A DNA stretch of 64,000 bases from Neckera pumila (taxonomy: Eukaryota; Streptophyta; Bryopsida; Hypnales; Neckeraceae), in contig OZ018414.1 of assembly GCA_963969595.1 (NCBI GenBank), forward strand, positions 19,885,660 through 19,949,659, written 5' to 3'. Position 1 is the stretch's first letter. The number at the start of each line of letters is the position of its first letter. This document shows, one piece after another, positions 33,785 through 45,289 of the stretch. A program made the translations under genes and the position numbers. Below the pieces are notes generated by a model. That model ran no database searches, was not told where the DNA came from, and saw only the letters and a list, made by a program, of their open reading frames with translations.

Positions 33785-34052
33785 GAAAAACGTTAAATCG
33801 TGCCATCCTTTGTGGGCCCAGCAGGGTAAATTTGGGTTTCACGAGGGTAAAAGTAAATGAAAGCCACCTATATTTGAGCCGTGTCTAGGGATACTTTCTA
33901 GCACCTCTTAGCTAATTTGGGGCCTCTGATTGCAAATATGAATTCAGATTTTGAAAACAAATAAACTTGTGGCAAATAAAAAATTCCAACGTTTTCCCCG
34001 GGGTAAATTTGGCCCGCAGGGCCCACCAAGGATGGCACGATTTAACATCCTG
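33785..34052. mobile_element. Mutator-like MITE with 10-bp direct repeat
   Basis: 268 bp flanked by CATATTGAAC at 33,775-33,784 and 34,053-34,062. The inverted termini share TTAAATCGTGCCATCC, then (T/G)GTGGGCCC. A 9-10-bp target duplication and long imperfect termini fit Mutator-like elements. It has no coding capacity. It lies about 130 bp upstream of the exon at 33,654. Confidence 0.8.
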
Positions 34053-34169
34053 CATATTGAACTGGTTTTATTTTCAAGTACCGAGTGCAGTAATTTTCTC
34101 TATTTTTAACTCTAAACTAGTATGCCAAGCCAAAAAAATGTAAAAGTAACTTTATAGTGTTTTTATTCA

Positions 34170-34320
34170 CAAAAACTTTGAAATTCAAAAAACTTTTTAA
34201 AGTGATTTGAACGTCACAAAACAAAGTCTGTGCACCCCTCTTCGCCGAGGCCTTTCCGATGGTATCAAGACCTAAACCAGCAGATGCATGGTCCCGGAGA
34301 TCCCAACGTTACAAACAAAC
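34170..34320. repeat. R repeat, copy upstream of the USP locus
   Basis: ACTTTGAAATTCAAAAAAC, CGTCACAAAACAAAGTCTGTGCACCCC, GGCCTTTCCGATGGTATCAAG, ending GGAGATCCCAACGTTACAAACAAACAAAC. It lies 15 bp before the TTAA element. Confidence 0.75.
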
Positions 34321-34335
34321 AAACGCATAGACTAT

Positions 34336-35245
34336 CTTAACCCCTAAAGTCCCATTGTCCCCTCAAGGGACAATTTGGATTTTGGGCAGGTTCTTGTGAC
34401 CACAATTATTTATGAAACTTTCTTATAAGATTGATTTGCTATGTGGGGATATAATTTTTTTTCAATTGGTGACCGGGAGCAAAAATTATACCACAAAAAT
34501 TCTAGAATTGAACTCGACGAGCAACACAAAAAATTGCAAAAAGTCAAATTAAATTTTTATATTATTTTGTGCTAAAATATTATGTATTTGTCTACATGTA
34601 AAGCTTTGATTCATTCTATTTAGACTAATAATGAAAAAGTTATGGACAATCTTGTTATGGAGGCCTTTAGAGCATCTTCTTCAAAAATAACTTGTAGGAT
34701 TCATTTATGAGTGCAATTTTCACAATTTTTCAAAAAAATTGTTTGAAAAGGTTAGGTTTGCTTGCTAAAATAATCTCACCATTGTAATTATTGTGTTCAA
34801 ATTCCAGCTTAGAGCTATTAATGATTTAGTTTTTTTTTCAATCTTAGACCTACTTCTACTTATCAATTTTTTAAAGAATAAAAATCAAATATTGTTTTTT
34901 TGAAAAAAAATATCTAGACTTTCAACTCAATTCTTCAACATAAATATTTGTTAATTTAAAGTTTGTACTACAAAAATTTCCACAAATGGAGGTCAAAGTC
35001 ATTTGAAATTGCAGGCTAGTGTTCAGAAAAACGTTCTTTTTCAACTTTGAATGCTAATATCTTCCAATATATACAGTCAAACTTCTTGAAATTTTTATTA
35101 TATGATCTCAAACAAGTGAAGTACAAGATCCAATGGTTAGATTCTAATTGTTGATTTTTTTTAGTTTTCTTGGATGAATGCAATAAAAATGGCAGTTTTG
35201 AGTGATTTTTGACAGAAAAATGGCCTTGGGACTTTAGGGGTTAAG
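34336..35245. mobile_element. TTAA-flanked element, piggyBac-like form
   Basis: 910 bp with a perfect 19-bp terminal inverted repeat, CTTAACCCCTAAAGTCCCA at 34,336-34,354 and its complement at 35,227-35,245. If TTAA is the target duplication, the element ends are CCCC...GGGG, the pattern of piggyBac-type transposons. A subterminal hairpin ATTGTCCC-CTCAA-GGGACAAT follows the left end and is kept in related copies. No transposase frame is present. Confidence 0.8.
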
Positions 35246-36733
35246 GTATGGATAATATATAAAGTATATTATAGATCTTTTCACTAGTTTTTTGCCAATG
35301 TTTTCAGACTGCAAAATTTTGGATTTTTTTTCCATTTCTAATGGCTAACTTTGAACTCGCTGGCAATTTTTCTCAAATTGATTGTATATAAGTGAAGGAA
35401 GAGCCATGGTATCAATAAGCTAGTGACAGTCACAGTTCAAAATTTGCTCTTTGTAAATGAGTTGGGGGACTTCAATAGAAATATCGTAAGTTCTAATGAA
35501 CATGTGACATATTTTTTAACACCGTCCCCCTATCCGTGAGGAAGATCATTCCAGCCGTAGTGACGGCTAAATTTACAAAACTGTTGTCGCAAGTTGTAGC
35601 CTCACAAGATCTAGACTTCATGACCCTGGTGCCTCGGAAGTTTGCTTGGAAGGATAGATCCAGTAAGTAGGTTTTGAGATTTTTGAATTTTTTATATGCA
35701 TGCTACTTTCCATGTTCTATAAATCGAATATTATTTCATTTGTATTTGCAAGTGTTAGGGACTGATGCCGACAAATGCATTGATGAAGGAACACAATCTT
35801 CTCTATAGTCTAGAGAAGTCTTTTGATCTTTCGGTGTATATTAAGCAAATGGCATCCGCAATTGCAGATTTTGATTGCTCTAAACCAAAACACAAAAAAG
35901 ATACATATGCTCTAAATGTTTTAGAATTTATAAAAAGGTTAGCATCCAAGGATAGAGAGACTTCTGAGTCATCTACAATGAAGGATTTTGCAACTGAGTC
36001 TACTTTGACTTAGACTCATGAGATTGACATATCTCATGACTCAAACTATTATGTATTTATTTTCATTATGATTGGATTTGTATGTTTTATGGCTACTACA
36101 TCTTGGGCATGGTTTTATTTCCCTTTATACTTTTGCATTCCATGATTTCTATCAAATTTGAATACAACAAGTTGTTGCAACGAAGATTTTAAAAAAATGG
36201 TTGTAAGTGACTTACATTTTGAAAAACTGAAGTCACATTTCTGAAAAAATAAAGTTACCTACACCCAGAGTCATAGGCCCATCATCCATTTTTTTCACAA
36301 AAAAAGAATCCTACTCACATGCTTACAAGTTCACAAGCTTGTCTATTAGCAAACCTGCTAGGAAGCCTTATATCTTTGAACAAGATAATATAACCAAGGG
36401 CAAACCCCACAAAATATGATCTCTATTTAAAACACACTTTCAATAAAGACAAGATTTGAATTAAGACCTGAAAGAAACATCAAAAAAAAGGATATTTATA
36501 CACGCAAGCATCACATAAAGACCATCCATAGGATGAAATCAGTAATAAATTAGCAAGAACTTCATTAAGAAATATGACACAATGGAAATTTCTGAAATAG
36601 ATTACTACAGAATATGTTCTATAATCCCAATCAAGAAACTCAAGGTGAAGAAGTAAGATACTACAAAGCAAGGTGCACTTTCATTCTTTTGGTTATATGT
36701 GCAATCACTATTGCTTTAGAATTATTTTGCATA
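35246..36733. other. Spacer with a possible gene relic
   Basis: At 35,522-35,648 an open stretch reads VPLSVRKIIPAVVTAKFTKL to FAWKDRSS before AA|GTAGGT. At 35,765-36,013 another open frame reads MPTNALMKEHNLLYSLEKSF onward (82 codons). They could be two exons of one unrecognised, possibly transposon-derived gene, but there is no family support. The rest (36,020-36,733) is AT-rich without features. Confidence 0.3.
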
Positions 36734-37043
36734 CATTAGAGGAGTTTTGGGCCTCCTAAGAGACTGCGAGTTTTTGGACTGTGAGAACTCTGCAGGAATG
36801 ATGGAACACTGCCAAATGGCCAGGCTGACGTGGCCAAGTGACTACCACGTCATTTTTGAAAAAATAAAAATAAAAAAAAATAAAAAAATAGGTTAAAATG
36901 ATATTTTGGTAAAAAAAGATTTTTTTTTTTTTTTTTTTGAAAAAAAAAAATCTGACACGCCTATACCGTCGTTCCCTGAATCTGGGCAGATTAGGGAACG
37001 GGCCTGAAACAATCTTCCAAGGTCCCCCAAAACCTCTCTAACG
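36734..37043. mobile_element. CATTAG-type MITE, copy 3
   Basis: Left CATTAGAGGAGTTTTGGG, right (reverse complement) TTAGAGAGGTTTTGGGGG. The interior matches copy 1, including ACCACGTCATTTTTGAAAAA, an A/T-rich centre and AGATTAGGGAACGGGCCTGAAAC. 310 bp. Confidence 0.8.
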
Positions 37044-38589
37044 ATACATAACATGCACAATAATTAAGTTTTATGAAAATCATCAATTTGTAAATGATTG
37101 TAAAAAAAGACATTTGTAACTTTTGTGAGCTCAACAAATTAAAAATTATAATCCATCATATGTGTTCGCCTCGATAGTAGTTGATCTCTCATGGCGCATA
37201 TGACATAGACTGTAACTTGGCAAGGGCCTCCACCATGTCCGCCTAATTAGCACTTGATGTGTCGTGATGCACATGATGTGGACATTGACTTGGTGAAGGT
37301 TCCACCATATCCGCCTAGTTAGCAGCTAATGTGTCATGGTGCACTCAACTATAGAACAAGCGCCTATATTACTCTATTTTCTTTTTTTTCTTTTTTTTTT
37401 CTTAAAACTCATAGAAATACATACATGCATGTATAGTTGAAAATTAAAAATTAAAAAGACTGTCTAGATTTTCCAAACTCAATTAGGTAATAGTACTAAG
37501 ATGTAATCATAGTACTAGTAGTACTAATTTTTAGAAATTTAAAAACGCAACAAATAATACAAGTGCTTTTAATTGATTGCAATATTGGATTTTAGTTGAA
37601 AATTTAAATTATACATAAAGCTTTTTTCTAATGCGTTCTTTAGATAGTGTTGTGAACTTGAATCACGAAGATATGTTTAATCTCTAAATGATTGAGTGAC
37701 CTATTTGAAAAAATCTATTAGCAAGATTAAAAAAATCTATTTGAAAATTTGTTTTTTTTCCAACATAAAAAGTCTAAGTTATATTCTATCTCTAACTTCT
37801 AAATTAAAATTTGTTATGGTTATTCAATTCTATTTGCAATGTTGTTGAATTTTAATTAATCTATAAGTATAAATATTTTGACAAATATGAAGCAATTATT
37901 AGACAATTATTATTTGAAGAAAAAAATGAGGTTTTAATATCAACTATTTGTTGTTTTCCACTAAACAATATAAAATATTTGTTTTACCAATTATTGAGTC
38001 TTAAGAAAAAAATTTACCTTAATTATCTTCTTTTGATAAAAACTTAAATTTATTTGAAGAAGCCGTATTTTGTAACATACATAAGCTTTGTTTTAAACCT
38101 TAAAGTCATTTAGTAATTGATGCCTATATTTTTTTTTGAATTTATGATATTTTTATTTATTATGTAAATAAACATGCAAATGTGTTAACTACTTTAATGT
38201 CTTAAAATCTTAAAGAAATTAAATTTAGGAATAAACATAATTTTAATGAAACATCACCTTGAAATACTTTACAATCATTTAAAATATAGAATTCAAAGTC
38301 ATTTGCAAGTTGAAATGATTAAAAGCATAAAAGGACCTCATGTACACAAAAAAAATTTTAAAAATGATGATAGGTCACAAGAGTTGAATTGATGACAATT
38401 TGATAGTCATTAAATTGTGATTGTAATTAATACTTAAGTCTAATCTACATGTAATTTTGAATTTTATTCCAACAAAAAAGAGAGCTCTATTTTCCTCTAC
38501 TAATACATGTTGTACTAATAGAAAGGTTCAACATTTACTTGTATAATCCAAATCAAAACTAATCAAAATAATTTATATTGCTTCTAACC
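37044..38589. repeat. Inverted-repeat arm, forward
   Basis: AT-rich and without genes. From about 37,400 to 38,340 it is the reverse complement of 50,830-51,900, and 38,340-38,580 of 47,770-48,010 (GATGATAGGTCACAAGAGTTGAATTGATGAC). Together with R and the leader at 41.2 kb it makes the forward arm of a large rearranged inverted repeat. Confidence 0.6.
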
Positions 38590-38965
38590 TTAATCCCTAA
38601 AGGACCTATGTACCTTCAAGGGACAAATGATTTTGGGAAGATATCTATGGGCTGAATTTTTGTCTTGATTTTTTGAAATTTTTTTGGAAGATAGAAAAAT
38701 TGATAAGCTTTGGAGAAATATACTTTTTTTTCAATTGATGCATGGGAACAAAAGTTATGCCCTCCAAAGAGCTCAAAATAGGAGAGAGGAGGTAGCAAAA
38801 AAAAATTTACAAATATCCAAATTTTTTTTTTGGATTTTTTTTCCTTATAGATTATATTTTTGTTTATCTGGAAAGCTTTGATTCATTCCATTTGCATTTG
38901 TTATGAGAAAGTTATGGACAATCTTATTTTTTTGGGCACTTACAGCATCTTCTTGAAAAAAGCAT
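38590..38965. mobile_element. Truncated TTAA-type element
   Basis: Left end TTAATCCCTAAAGGACC, with ACCTTCAAGGGACAAATG as the remnant subterminal hairpin. It then follows the interior of the 34.3-kb element (GGAACAAAAGTTATGCC, AAAGCTTTGATTCATTCCATTT, AGTTATGGACAATCTTA, GCATCTTCTTGAAAAA). The right half is missing. It holds the unexpanded version of the site that carries the CCA satellite in the 48.4-kb copy. Confidence 0.7.
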
Positions 38966-39323
38966 AAACATTCATTTCTAAAAATACTAATTAAATAATA
39001 TCTGCTCAATCATATCTACTGACATAGTATATCAAAACTTAAAAGCAAAAAAATTATTTTGTTTTTAGTTTTAGTTCAAAGGCTCCATTCTTAAAGAGTT
39101 TAACTCTGAAAAGACAATGAGTTCAAAAAATGGTCGATAGATGACTTTCAAGATTATTGTAAATATGAAAAATTGGATTTTTTTTGGCAAAATATCTTGG
39201 TTTTAGGTCTCTTCCTTTCATGGTTAACTTTTAGAGGGCGACTACAAATGATTTTCTAAATCATCTATATCTTCCGTTAGTCCATACTTTAAGTTTGACT
39301 GTTTGTTTGTTTTGTTTGTTAGG
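38966..39323. other. Inverted-repeat arm segment and left remnant of an R repeat
   Basis: 38,995-39,240 is the reverse complement of 46,830-47,060 (AAATATGAAAAATTGGATTT..., CAAAATATCTTGG). The final TTTGTTTGTTTTGTTTGTTA is the T-rich end of an R repeat, whose remainder continues at 40,929 after the transposon. Confidence 0.65.
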
Positions 39324-40928
39324 GCATCGCCATCGCCACCGCAGACTCGCCAAAGAAGGGCGCCAAGGAGAGATTTGGTGAGTGAATTTGAAGAGTGGAG
39401 CTTTACCACTCTTCTTTTGCCCCACGGCTGAAGCGCCCAAACAGGGGCTCCAAATATAATTGGTGCCAAAAAGATTTTGATGGTTCTAAAATTAAACTCA
39501 AATTCTTTTTACTTAGTTCATTGAGAGCTAGATTGCACTGTTTTCCAACTTAGTTTGTAATAGAGAAGCTCAATATACACACATGGGGTGGTAGGAGGTA
39601 GAGCAAACAATGTGGAATAAGTAAATTAGATGTAGTAGGAGCTAAACCACTCATAGTTGATTCAAAAGTAAAAATTGTGTTAAAAGTGGAATTTCAAACC
39701 TCATTTAGGCATATTAAAATAACTTTCTTCAAAAAACTTTGAATTAATAAAAGTTGTTAAATCAAGATAAATTTCACCTCCAAAAATCCGTTTGTGATTT
39801 CAAGACTCCAATAAAAAGTTATAGACAAATTTCAAAAGAAGGTTAGAAGGAAACCTTTTTTTACATTTGTAGAAATGCATAGTAGAAATTTGTCCATAAC
39901 TTTTGATCGAAGACTCAAAATTTCACAAAAAATTTTGGAGATGAAATTTAACTTGATTTTCCAACTTCTCTTAGTTCAAAGTTTTTAGAAAAGGTAATAT
40001 ACTATGCCTAAATGAGACCTAAAATCCTACTTTTAGCACAATTCCTATTTTGGAAAAAACTATGAGTGGTGGAGCTCCTACTACATCTAATTTACTTATC
40101 CCACATTGTTTGTTCTACCTCCTACCACCAACGTTCTCAGAAGTGGCTAAATCTCACTCCATTGCTACTAAAAAATTTCAGGAGCTAAAAGTATATTGGA
40201 AAAAATCCTTGAAAAAATTAGGTTTTAGTCAAAAGTGCAACAAACAATGGAATTTGGTAGCCAATGTGCAATTTCCTCTACATTGGAATTAGCATCTATT
40301 TTGTTAGTTTTATGTTATGTTACTCCCAATACTCCTTTAAAACTTGCAAAATCCTATCTTTTCTATTTTTTTTTTACTACTACTCACTCTCAAGGTAGCC
40401 AAAATTGATGCTCGTTTGTCTTGGAGGTAGCATACTGCATTGAATCTCAATAACTTAGGTAGCATGTTGTACTATATTCAATAAAGCAATTCTGGAATCA
40501 TTGCCTACTACCCCGTGTGTATATAGTGAACTACTCTTCTCACTTGGAACTCAACAAAAGTTGAAAATACTTACATTCCAATTTTGATAGACACAAGAGT
40601 AAAGGAGTTTTACTTGTCAAAAGTATTTTTTTCCTTTGTTTTTCATACAAATGAAAGGAATTTCATGGCTGTGAAACTCTTTCAATAACATTTGAGAGCC
40701 AGTTGGAGGTGTCAGTACCTTGAAGTCATGGTAAAAAGTGGAGTCAAACCCCATGGCGAGGCATGCCATTGATGCCAAGGACTCCCCATTTGCCTGTCCG
40801 CTCTTCAAATTTTGAAGTGGCCAGGCATTTTTGGCGAGTCCGCATGCCTGCGGTGGGGGAAACTACTTGGCATGACGCGCCAGTTGGGCAAGTCAGCCTC
40901 ACTTGGCGCCCTGCAGTAGCGATGCTCT
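39324..40928. mobile_element. TTA-flanked Harbinger-like element with long internal hairpin
   Basis: 1,605 bp. Left end GGGCATCGCCATCGCC, right end (reverse complement) GAGCATCGCTACTGCAGGG. TTA is present on both sides (39,321-39,323 and 40,929-40,931). Removing it rejoins an R repeat (TTTGTTTG-TTA-CATTTAAATCTTCTAAACCG), so the boundaries are secure. Three-base TTA/TAA duplication and GGGCATC-type ends fit PIF/Harbinger. No transposase is present, so it is non-autonomous. Confidence 0.82.
39565..40140. repeat. Long hairpin inside the Harbinger-like element
   Basis: The left arm (about 39,571-39,850) and right arm (about 39,880-40,135) are imperfect reverse complements. GGGGTGGTAGGAGGTAGAGC faces GTTCTACCTCCTACCACCA, and AAATTAGATGTAGTAGGAGCT faces AGCTCCTACTACATCTAATTT. 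The loop is only about 30 bp. Transcription would give a hairpin RNA suitable for Dicer. Confidence 0.8.
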
Positions 40929-41095
40929 TACATTTAAATCTTCTAAACCGTGCATCCCCCGGTTGCATTCTTGGTACCGTCGGAAAGCTCTCGGCAAGTA
41001 GGGATGCACCGGCTTTGTTTCAAAGCGTTCCAACCTATGATGTGAAAGTTATTGAATTTCAAAGCTTTCATGAATTCAAAAATTAGAAAATTGCT
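40929..41095. repeat. R repeat, copy at block E
   Basis: CATTCTTGGTACCGTCGGAAAGCTCTCGGCAAG, GGATGCACCGGCTTTGTTTC, GAATTTCAAAGCTTTCATGAATTC. Its T-rich end is 1.6 kb away at 39,300-39,323 because of the Harbinger-like insertion. Confidence 0.8.
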
Positions 41096-41214
41096 TTTAC
41101 TTTTATTTTATTATTTGACAAGTACCATGGTGATAGGTTTCTTTCTTCCACGGTTAATAAATTCTTGGAGATAGGTTTCACTTACATGAGAGCAATCATG
41201 AACAATGAACATGC

Positions 41215-41770
41215 TCCATGTACAATAGGGATAGTCACAGTTCGGTTCTCTCCCCCAAAATGCTCAATCTCCCCAAACTCTTGTTGAAGCCATTTGGCTC
41301 TCAGACGGTGGTTTCAACGATTCAGTTCGCTTCATTTTTTTTCCGCGGCCTTGGAGACGAGGAGAGCCTCATTATCAGATCATCAGTTTTGTGTCTTGAA
41401 GTTCGAAACTCCCTCATCGCGTTGTTTCACTTGCGTTGCATTCAATTCGAATTCATTCCACACCACCAATGATTGCGCACTCATCTTTTTCCGCTCAGGA
41501 ATCCAATGCACGCAGACTGATCGTAACTTGCTGTGAGCAAACACATACTGAATCCCTCAATTCCATCTCATCTTGTTGCCCTTAAAGCCCGAGTATGCTT
41601 CTTGATCTTCTATGAGTCCTGTTCGAAGAAATGCCAGGACAACTTAAGTAATCCTGGTCTCGTGAGCTGTTCTTGCAATCTTAGGAGCATTCTATACAAT
41701 TGTTCTGTAGCACATCAAATGTCGTCATGTAGGATGTATGTAGGAACCAGGTCTCCGGGTTCTGTGAGTT
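41215..41770 (+). pseudogene. Membrane-protein block E, leader only
   Basis: It carries the leader of the membrane-protein gene (CGCGTTGTTTCACTTGCGTTGCATTCAATTCG-type sequence, CTGAATCCCTCAATTCCATCTC, CCTGGTCTCGTGAGCTGTT). It stops at GGAACCAGGTCTCCGGGTTC without reaching a coding region. Its first part (41,215-41,390) is shared with block F but not with A to D. Confidence 0.65.
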
Positions 41771-41776
41771 TTGCAT

Positions 41777-41819
41777 AAAAATGGAGCAACTATTTATGAA
41801 CTACAGTTGCTCCATTTTT
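41777..41819. repeat. Perfect 15-bp hairpin
   Basis: AAAAATGGAGCAACT, a 13-bp loop, then AGTTGCTCCATTTTT. It sits exactly where the block E leader breaks off, so it may be the end of an inserted element. Confidence 0.8.
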
Positions 41820-42640
41820 TTTAAATTCCAATTGGGATATATCATTTCTATAGAAATTTGTTGAAATGAAATTGAAGTGCAATTCTAAGAATTAGAAAAT
41901 ACTCAATAATATCCTCCAAATGTAGCTTGGAAAAAAAAGATGAAAAGTAAAATTTATTTTGAATAGACAAATGAAGAAACCATTGAAAGAGGAAAACAAT
42001 ACATCAAACCAAAGGCACAAAAACCTTGACAGCGGAACTAAAGGATCATTCTAGAATTTTTAAAATTTTAATATTTAACGATTTTTTACCAAATTTTTCT
42101 AAAAAAACAACTAGCAACAAACTAATGCAAGACCAAGCTAAGCCAAGGCTGGAGCCTCGAGGGGTAGTGAACGGGCGGAGTAGCAATATAGGTGTGAACA
42201 AATGATAGGGTATTTTAAAACCATTTAGAGTAATATAGGGTATAGAAAATGGCTTTGGATGTCTTTGAAGTACTACAGGGTATGGAATAATAGGCCGCAT
42301 TAGAAAATGCAGTAGTATTAAAATAGCCCCCTTTATATTAAAAAATTTTGGCCAAAAGTCTGAAATTGCTACTTTCTTAGCTACTTTGAAAGTAGCATAT
42401 TGGTGAGGATAAAAAAATTAAATTTGCTATTACTAAGAGCATAGTATTGTACTATAGGAAATATACTTTAGTTCATTTACTTCTTTTGAATTCCTACAGT
42501 AACTTAACTACTCTTACAACTAAGTTATATATTGTATACTGCACAGAATTTAATGTTTGACTACTATAAATATTTTTTCTTACAGCATACACTGCACGTC
42601 CTGCTGGATTGAACTTAAGATTAGTTGAATTGGGCAATCT
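41820..42640. other. Intergenic, no feature recognised
   Basis: AT-rich. No gene or clear transposon terminus is visible apart from repeated GGGTAT(G/A)GAA words near 42,210-42,280. Confidence 0.4.
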
Positions 42641-42932
42641 GGATGCTGTATGGTTTAGGGTTTCCACAGTTCAGTCTGCCTCACCTGAACCCGACCGTTG
42701 CTGGAGTTCGTTGTGTGTGCATCATTGAGTTTGCTTTTACTGAGGTGTTTAGGGTTTAGGGTTAGTTCGGTGGGGGCTTCCCAGAACAGCCCTCGTTGCG
42801 GTTTGGGGCGAATCTGCGTTTTGCGTGTAGGCTTTAGCTTTCAGGGTTTAGGCTGCCTTTCTCTTGCATATTGGATCCAGATGTGGTTTTGGGTATAACA
42901 ACAAATTCTCTGTGTTCAAGGTAGGGTTTATG
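42641..42932 (+). promoter_or_regulatory. Leader region with telo-box motifs
   Basis: Four TTTAGGG/AGGGTTT motifs occur: near 42,655, 42,748-42,766 (GTTTAGGGTTTAGGGTTAG), 42,845 and 42,921. Telo-boxes of this kind mark 5' leaders of many plant genes, which supports a transcribed gene starting at 42,933. Confidence 0.5.
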
Positions 42933-44203
42933 ATGGCGCTCAATTTCAAAATTAGACTCTACTCGGTGGAAGCTGATGTTGGGTGGCCGGAGCTACTAAG
43001 TCCCTTTTTTTGCCACTCGGGCAACACTTACGCATATTTGCACACGCGCTTGGAGAATGGGGGATGCGTGGAGTGGCCCTTCCTCTTTTGGGACTTCCAA
43101 GATGAGTGTTGAATATTGAAGAGGTTCGAGGCCATGGATCCTATAACCAACCATGTTCATGTCATTCCTGCATTGGAGGGCGATGGTAGACTTCACAAGC
43201 ATTGTCATGTTGGAAACCAGGCCGAAACAACGAGCAACGACTTAGTAGCGGAGCTCGAAGTGCAAATTAGGGTTGGTGAATGTGTCCAACCTTGTGGCGC
43301 AAATGTCTTGCAAACCGGTGCTACACAGACGTTGGAGGAAATACAAGCTGGCGCAAAACGGAATCCGATTCAAGTTCATGAATTTCTTGAAGACGAGGAG
43401 ACTTTGCTACAATCGACACTCTTACCTAGTAATGTGCTTGAGAATTACAAGCAAGGTGCAAAAAAGCTGAGAAGGGAGCTGGAGTCACTAGATTTCGCAG
43501 ATCACAAGTGGGACCTAAAAACTTACGATCACCATAGCGTGGCTGTTGTCAAGATTTTCTGCGGGGAGTGTAAAAGAGAAATAGGGGGTTTGGGCCGTGA
43601 TCACTCCCGCAGTGCCGTGCAAAACCTGTTTTCAAATTTCAAAAAGAGTCATCTACATTCAGCTCTCCGCATCAAGCAATGGTGCAGGAAGAGGGAGATC
43701 CTGTACAGCGACCACCTGAAGAAGGAGGGCAAGTCCAGCAAACCCATAATCTTGACACCAGTAGATCACAGGCGACTTGTGGCGGAAGGTGTCAGCATTC
43801 TTCAAAGCGTGAACAACTCGCAGCGACGTGCACTGAATGGCGTGATGCAGTGCACGGACTCACACAGTTTGCTGCATTGCAACTTGCAATGGCGGACTTT
43901 GAGAAGGTCAAGAGGAGAGCAATCTCTTGGCAAACTTTACGAGCTCGTTCCAGGGATGTGTTGCTCATGTTCTCACTGTATGAGCGTGCCTTTTTTCTTC
44001 TTTCTCGTTCATGGATAGTGCAGCATGTCATGGATGAGAAACTGCGTTCTGCACCTCTGAAAGACCTCTCTACTGTGGAGTTGCAAACTCTCCGCAACAT
44101 TTTGCAAGATGGTTGGGGCCTTGCAGATATTCAAGTCCCTCGTGGAGCAAGAGTGCAACCCAACAGTCGCAATTGGGTTACACCGTCCCACCGACCTCTG
44201 TGA
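42933..44203 (+). pseudogene. Conserved unknown zinc-binding protein, one stop and one frameshift
   Basis: The first ATG opens MALNFKIRLYSVEADVGWPE, a compact domain ending VEWPFLFWDFQDEC. An in-frame TGA at 43,110 then interrupts it, and the same frame continues LKRFEAMDPITNHVHVIPAL. Further on is a candidate zinc site, KIFCGECKREIGG...SHLHSALRIKQWCRKR (CxxC then H-x-H...C). Around 43,800-43,815 coding sense switches to the frame reading REQLAATCTEWRDAVHGLTQ and continues to TGA at 44,201. I know no function. The architecture resembles multicopy hypothetical proteins of bryophytes, perhaps transposon-derived. The TGA is one transition from CGA. Either a recent pseudogene or a sequencing/assembly problem could explain it. 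Confidence 0.55.
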
Positions 44204-45289
44204 CCAGGTATGAAATACAGAAAATATCCAACTCTAGTTCTTTTATGTACTGTACAACCTCGGAGTCTGCAATTATGAATTTGATCACCATAATTTGAAT
44301 GGTGAGTGATGTATTAGTTAGTATTTACATTTACTGTATGAGAGCTGCATGAGTAGCCTTCTTGGCCAATGTTGCTTTTTGAAGTTAGCCATTCCCTTAC
44401 CTCTGGAAGCTCTAGCATGCATGTATGATAGCTTTGTCATAGATTGGATTGGTTTCTATGAAACTCATTCTGTGAGTCAGAAAGCTTGACATCACGGAGG
44501 TCTCCAATTCAATTTTAGGGTTTTACTTCCCTTTTGCATTTGCTCTTCAAGTGTGGCCATGTGTGCTTGTGAAGTTGTGAACCCATTTTTTTCTTTGACA
44601 TTTCCATTGATGCAAGTGTGTTTGCTGCAATGCATGTGCAGGAGATTTTGAGCAAAGGTTATAGTAGTGTATGTTAGCATCTAGACCCTAAACCTTAGTT
44701 TTGTTCATGGATACATGATATGCACATTTTGGTCCCATTCATTGTGTTTGTAAACACAATGAGAACATTATATTTCTTACTACATCATTGTGCACAAAAA
44801 CTTTGCTGTGTGTCCTAATATGACTGATATCATACTATAGTAAGCTTGTCAATTCTAGCAAAATAAATTCAAATGCTTTTTGGTGACACTATAAATACTT
44901 GCAAACTCTAAGATTAGGTTTAATTCTGTGAGATATTAGGTGAAGCTTGACTCGAAAAACATTTTACAATAAAAGCTTTCTTCCGGAAAATTTGGTTGTA
45001 ACTTGAATTGTCATTAGCCATGCTGCATTATATATTTTGAGAATTTTTTTGAAACCAAACCAGCCCATTTGATGTAAGCCAAAAACTATAGTAGAATTTT
45101 TTTTTCAATCTAATTTACCATATCATTTATTCATAGAAAATTGGAATTATAAGTAATGCAAGCCCCTACTCTATCAACCCAAAGTAGAAAATTACATAAT
45201 TATAGCATGTCCAAAGAAAAAAAAAAAAAATAATACCCCCCTACAAAATAGTGGTTGATCGCACCTATATCCTTATTTTTTAAGGCATT
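44204..45289. other. 3' flank and AT-rich spacer
   Basis: Probably includes the 3' UTR of the preceding gene. No further gene is recognised. Poly-A/T runs occur near 45,200. Confidence 0.4.

Noticed and set aside
33346..33888. 180-codon plus-strand frame
   Set aside because: Antisense to the 33,366-33,654 exon and runs into a Mutator-like MITE; composition looks like a shadow.
42748..42766. Interstitial telomere (TTTAGGG repeats)
   Set aside because: Only about two and a half units; better explained as a telo-box cluster in a gene leader.
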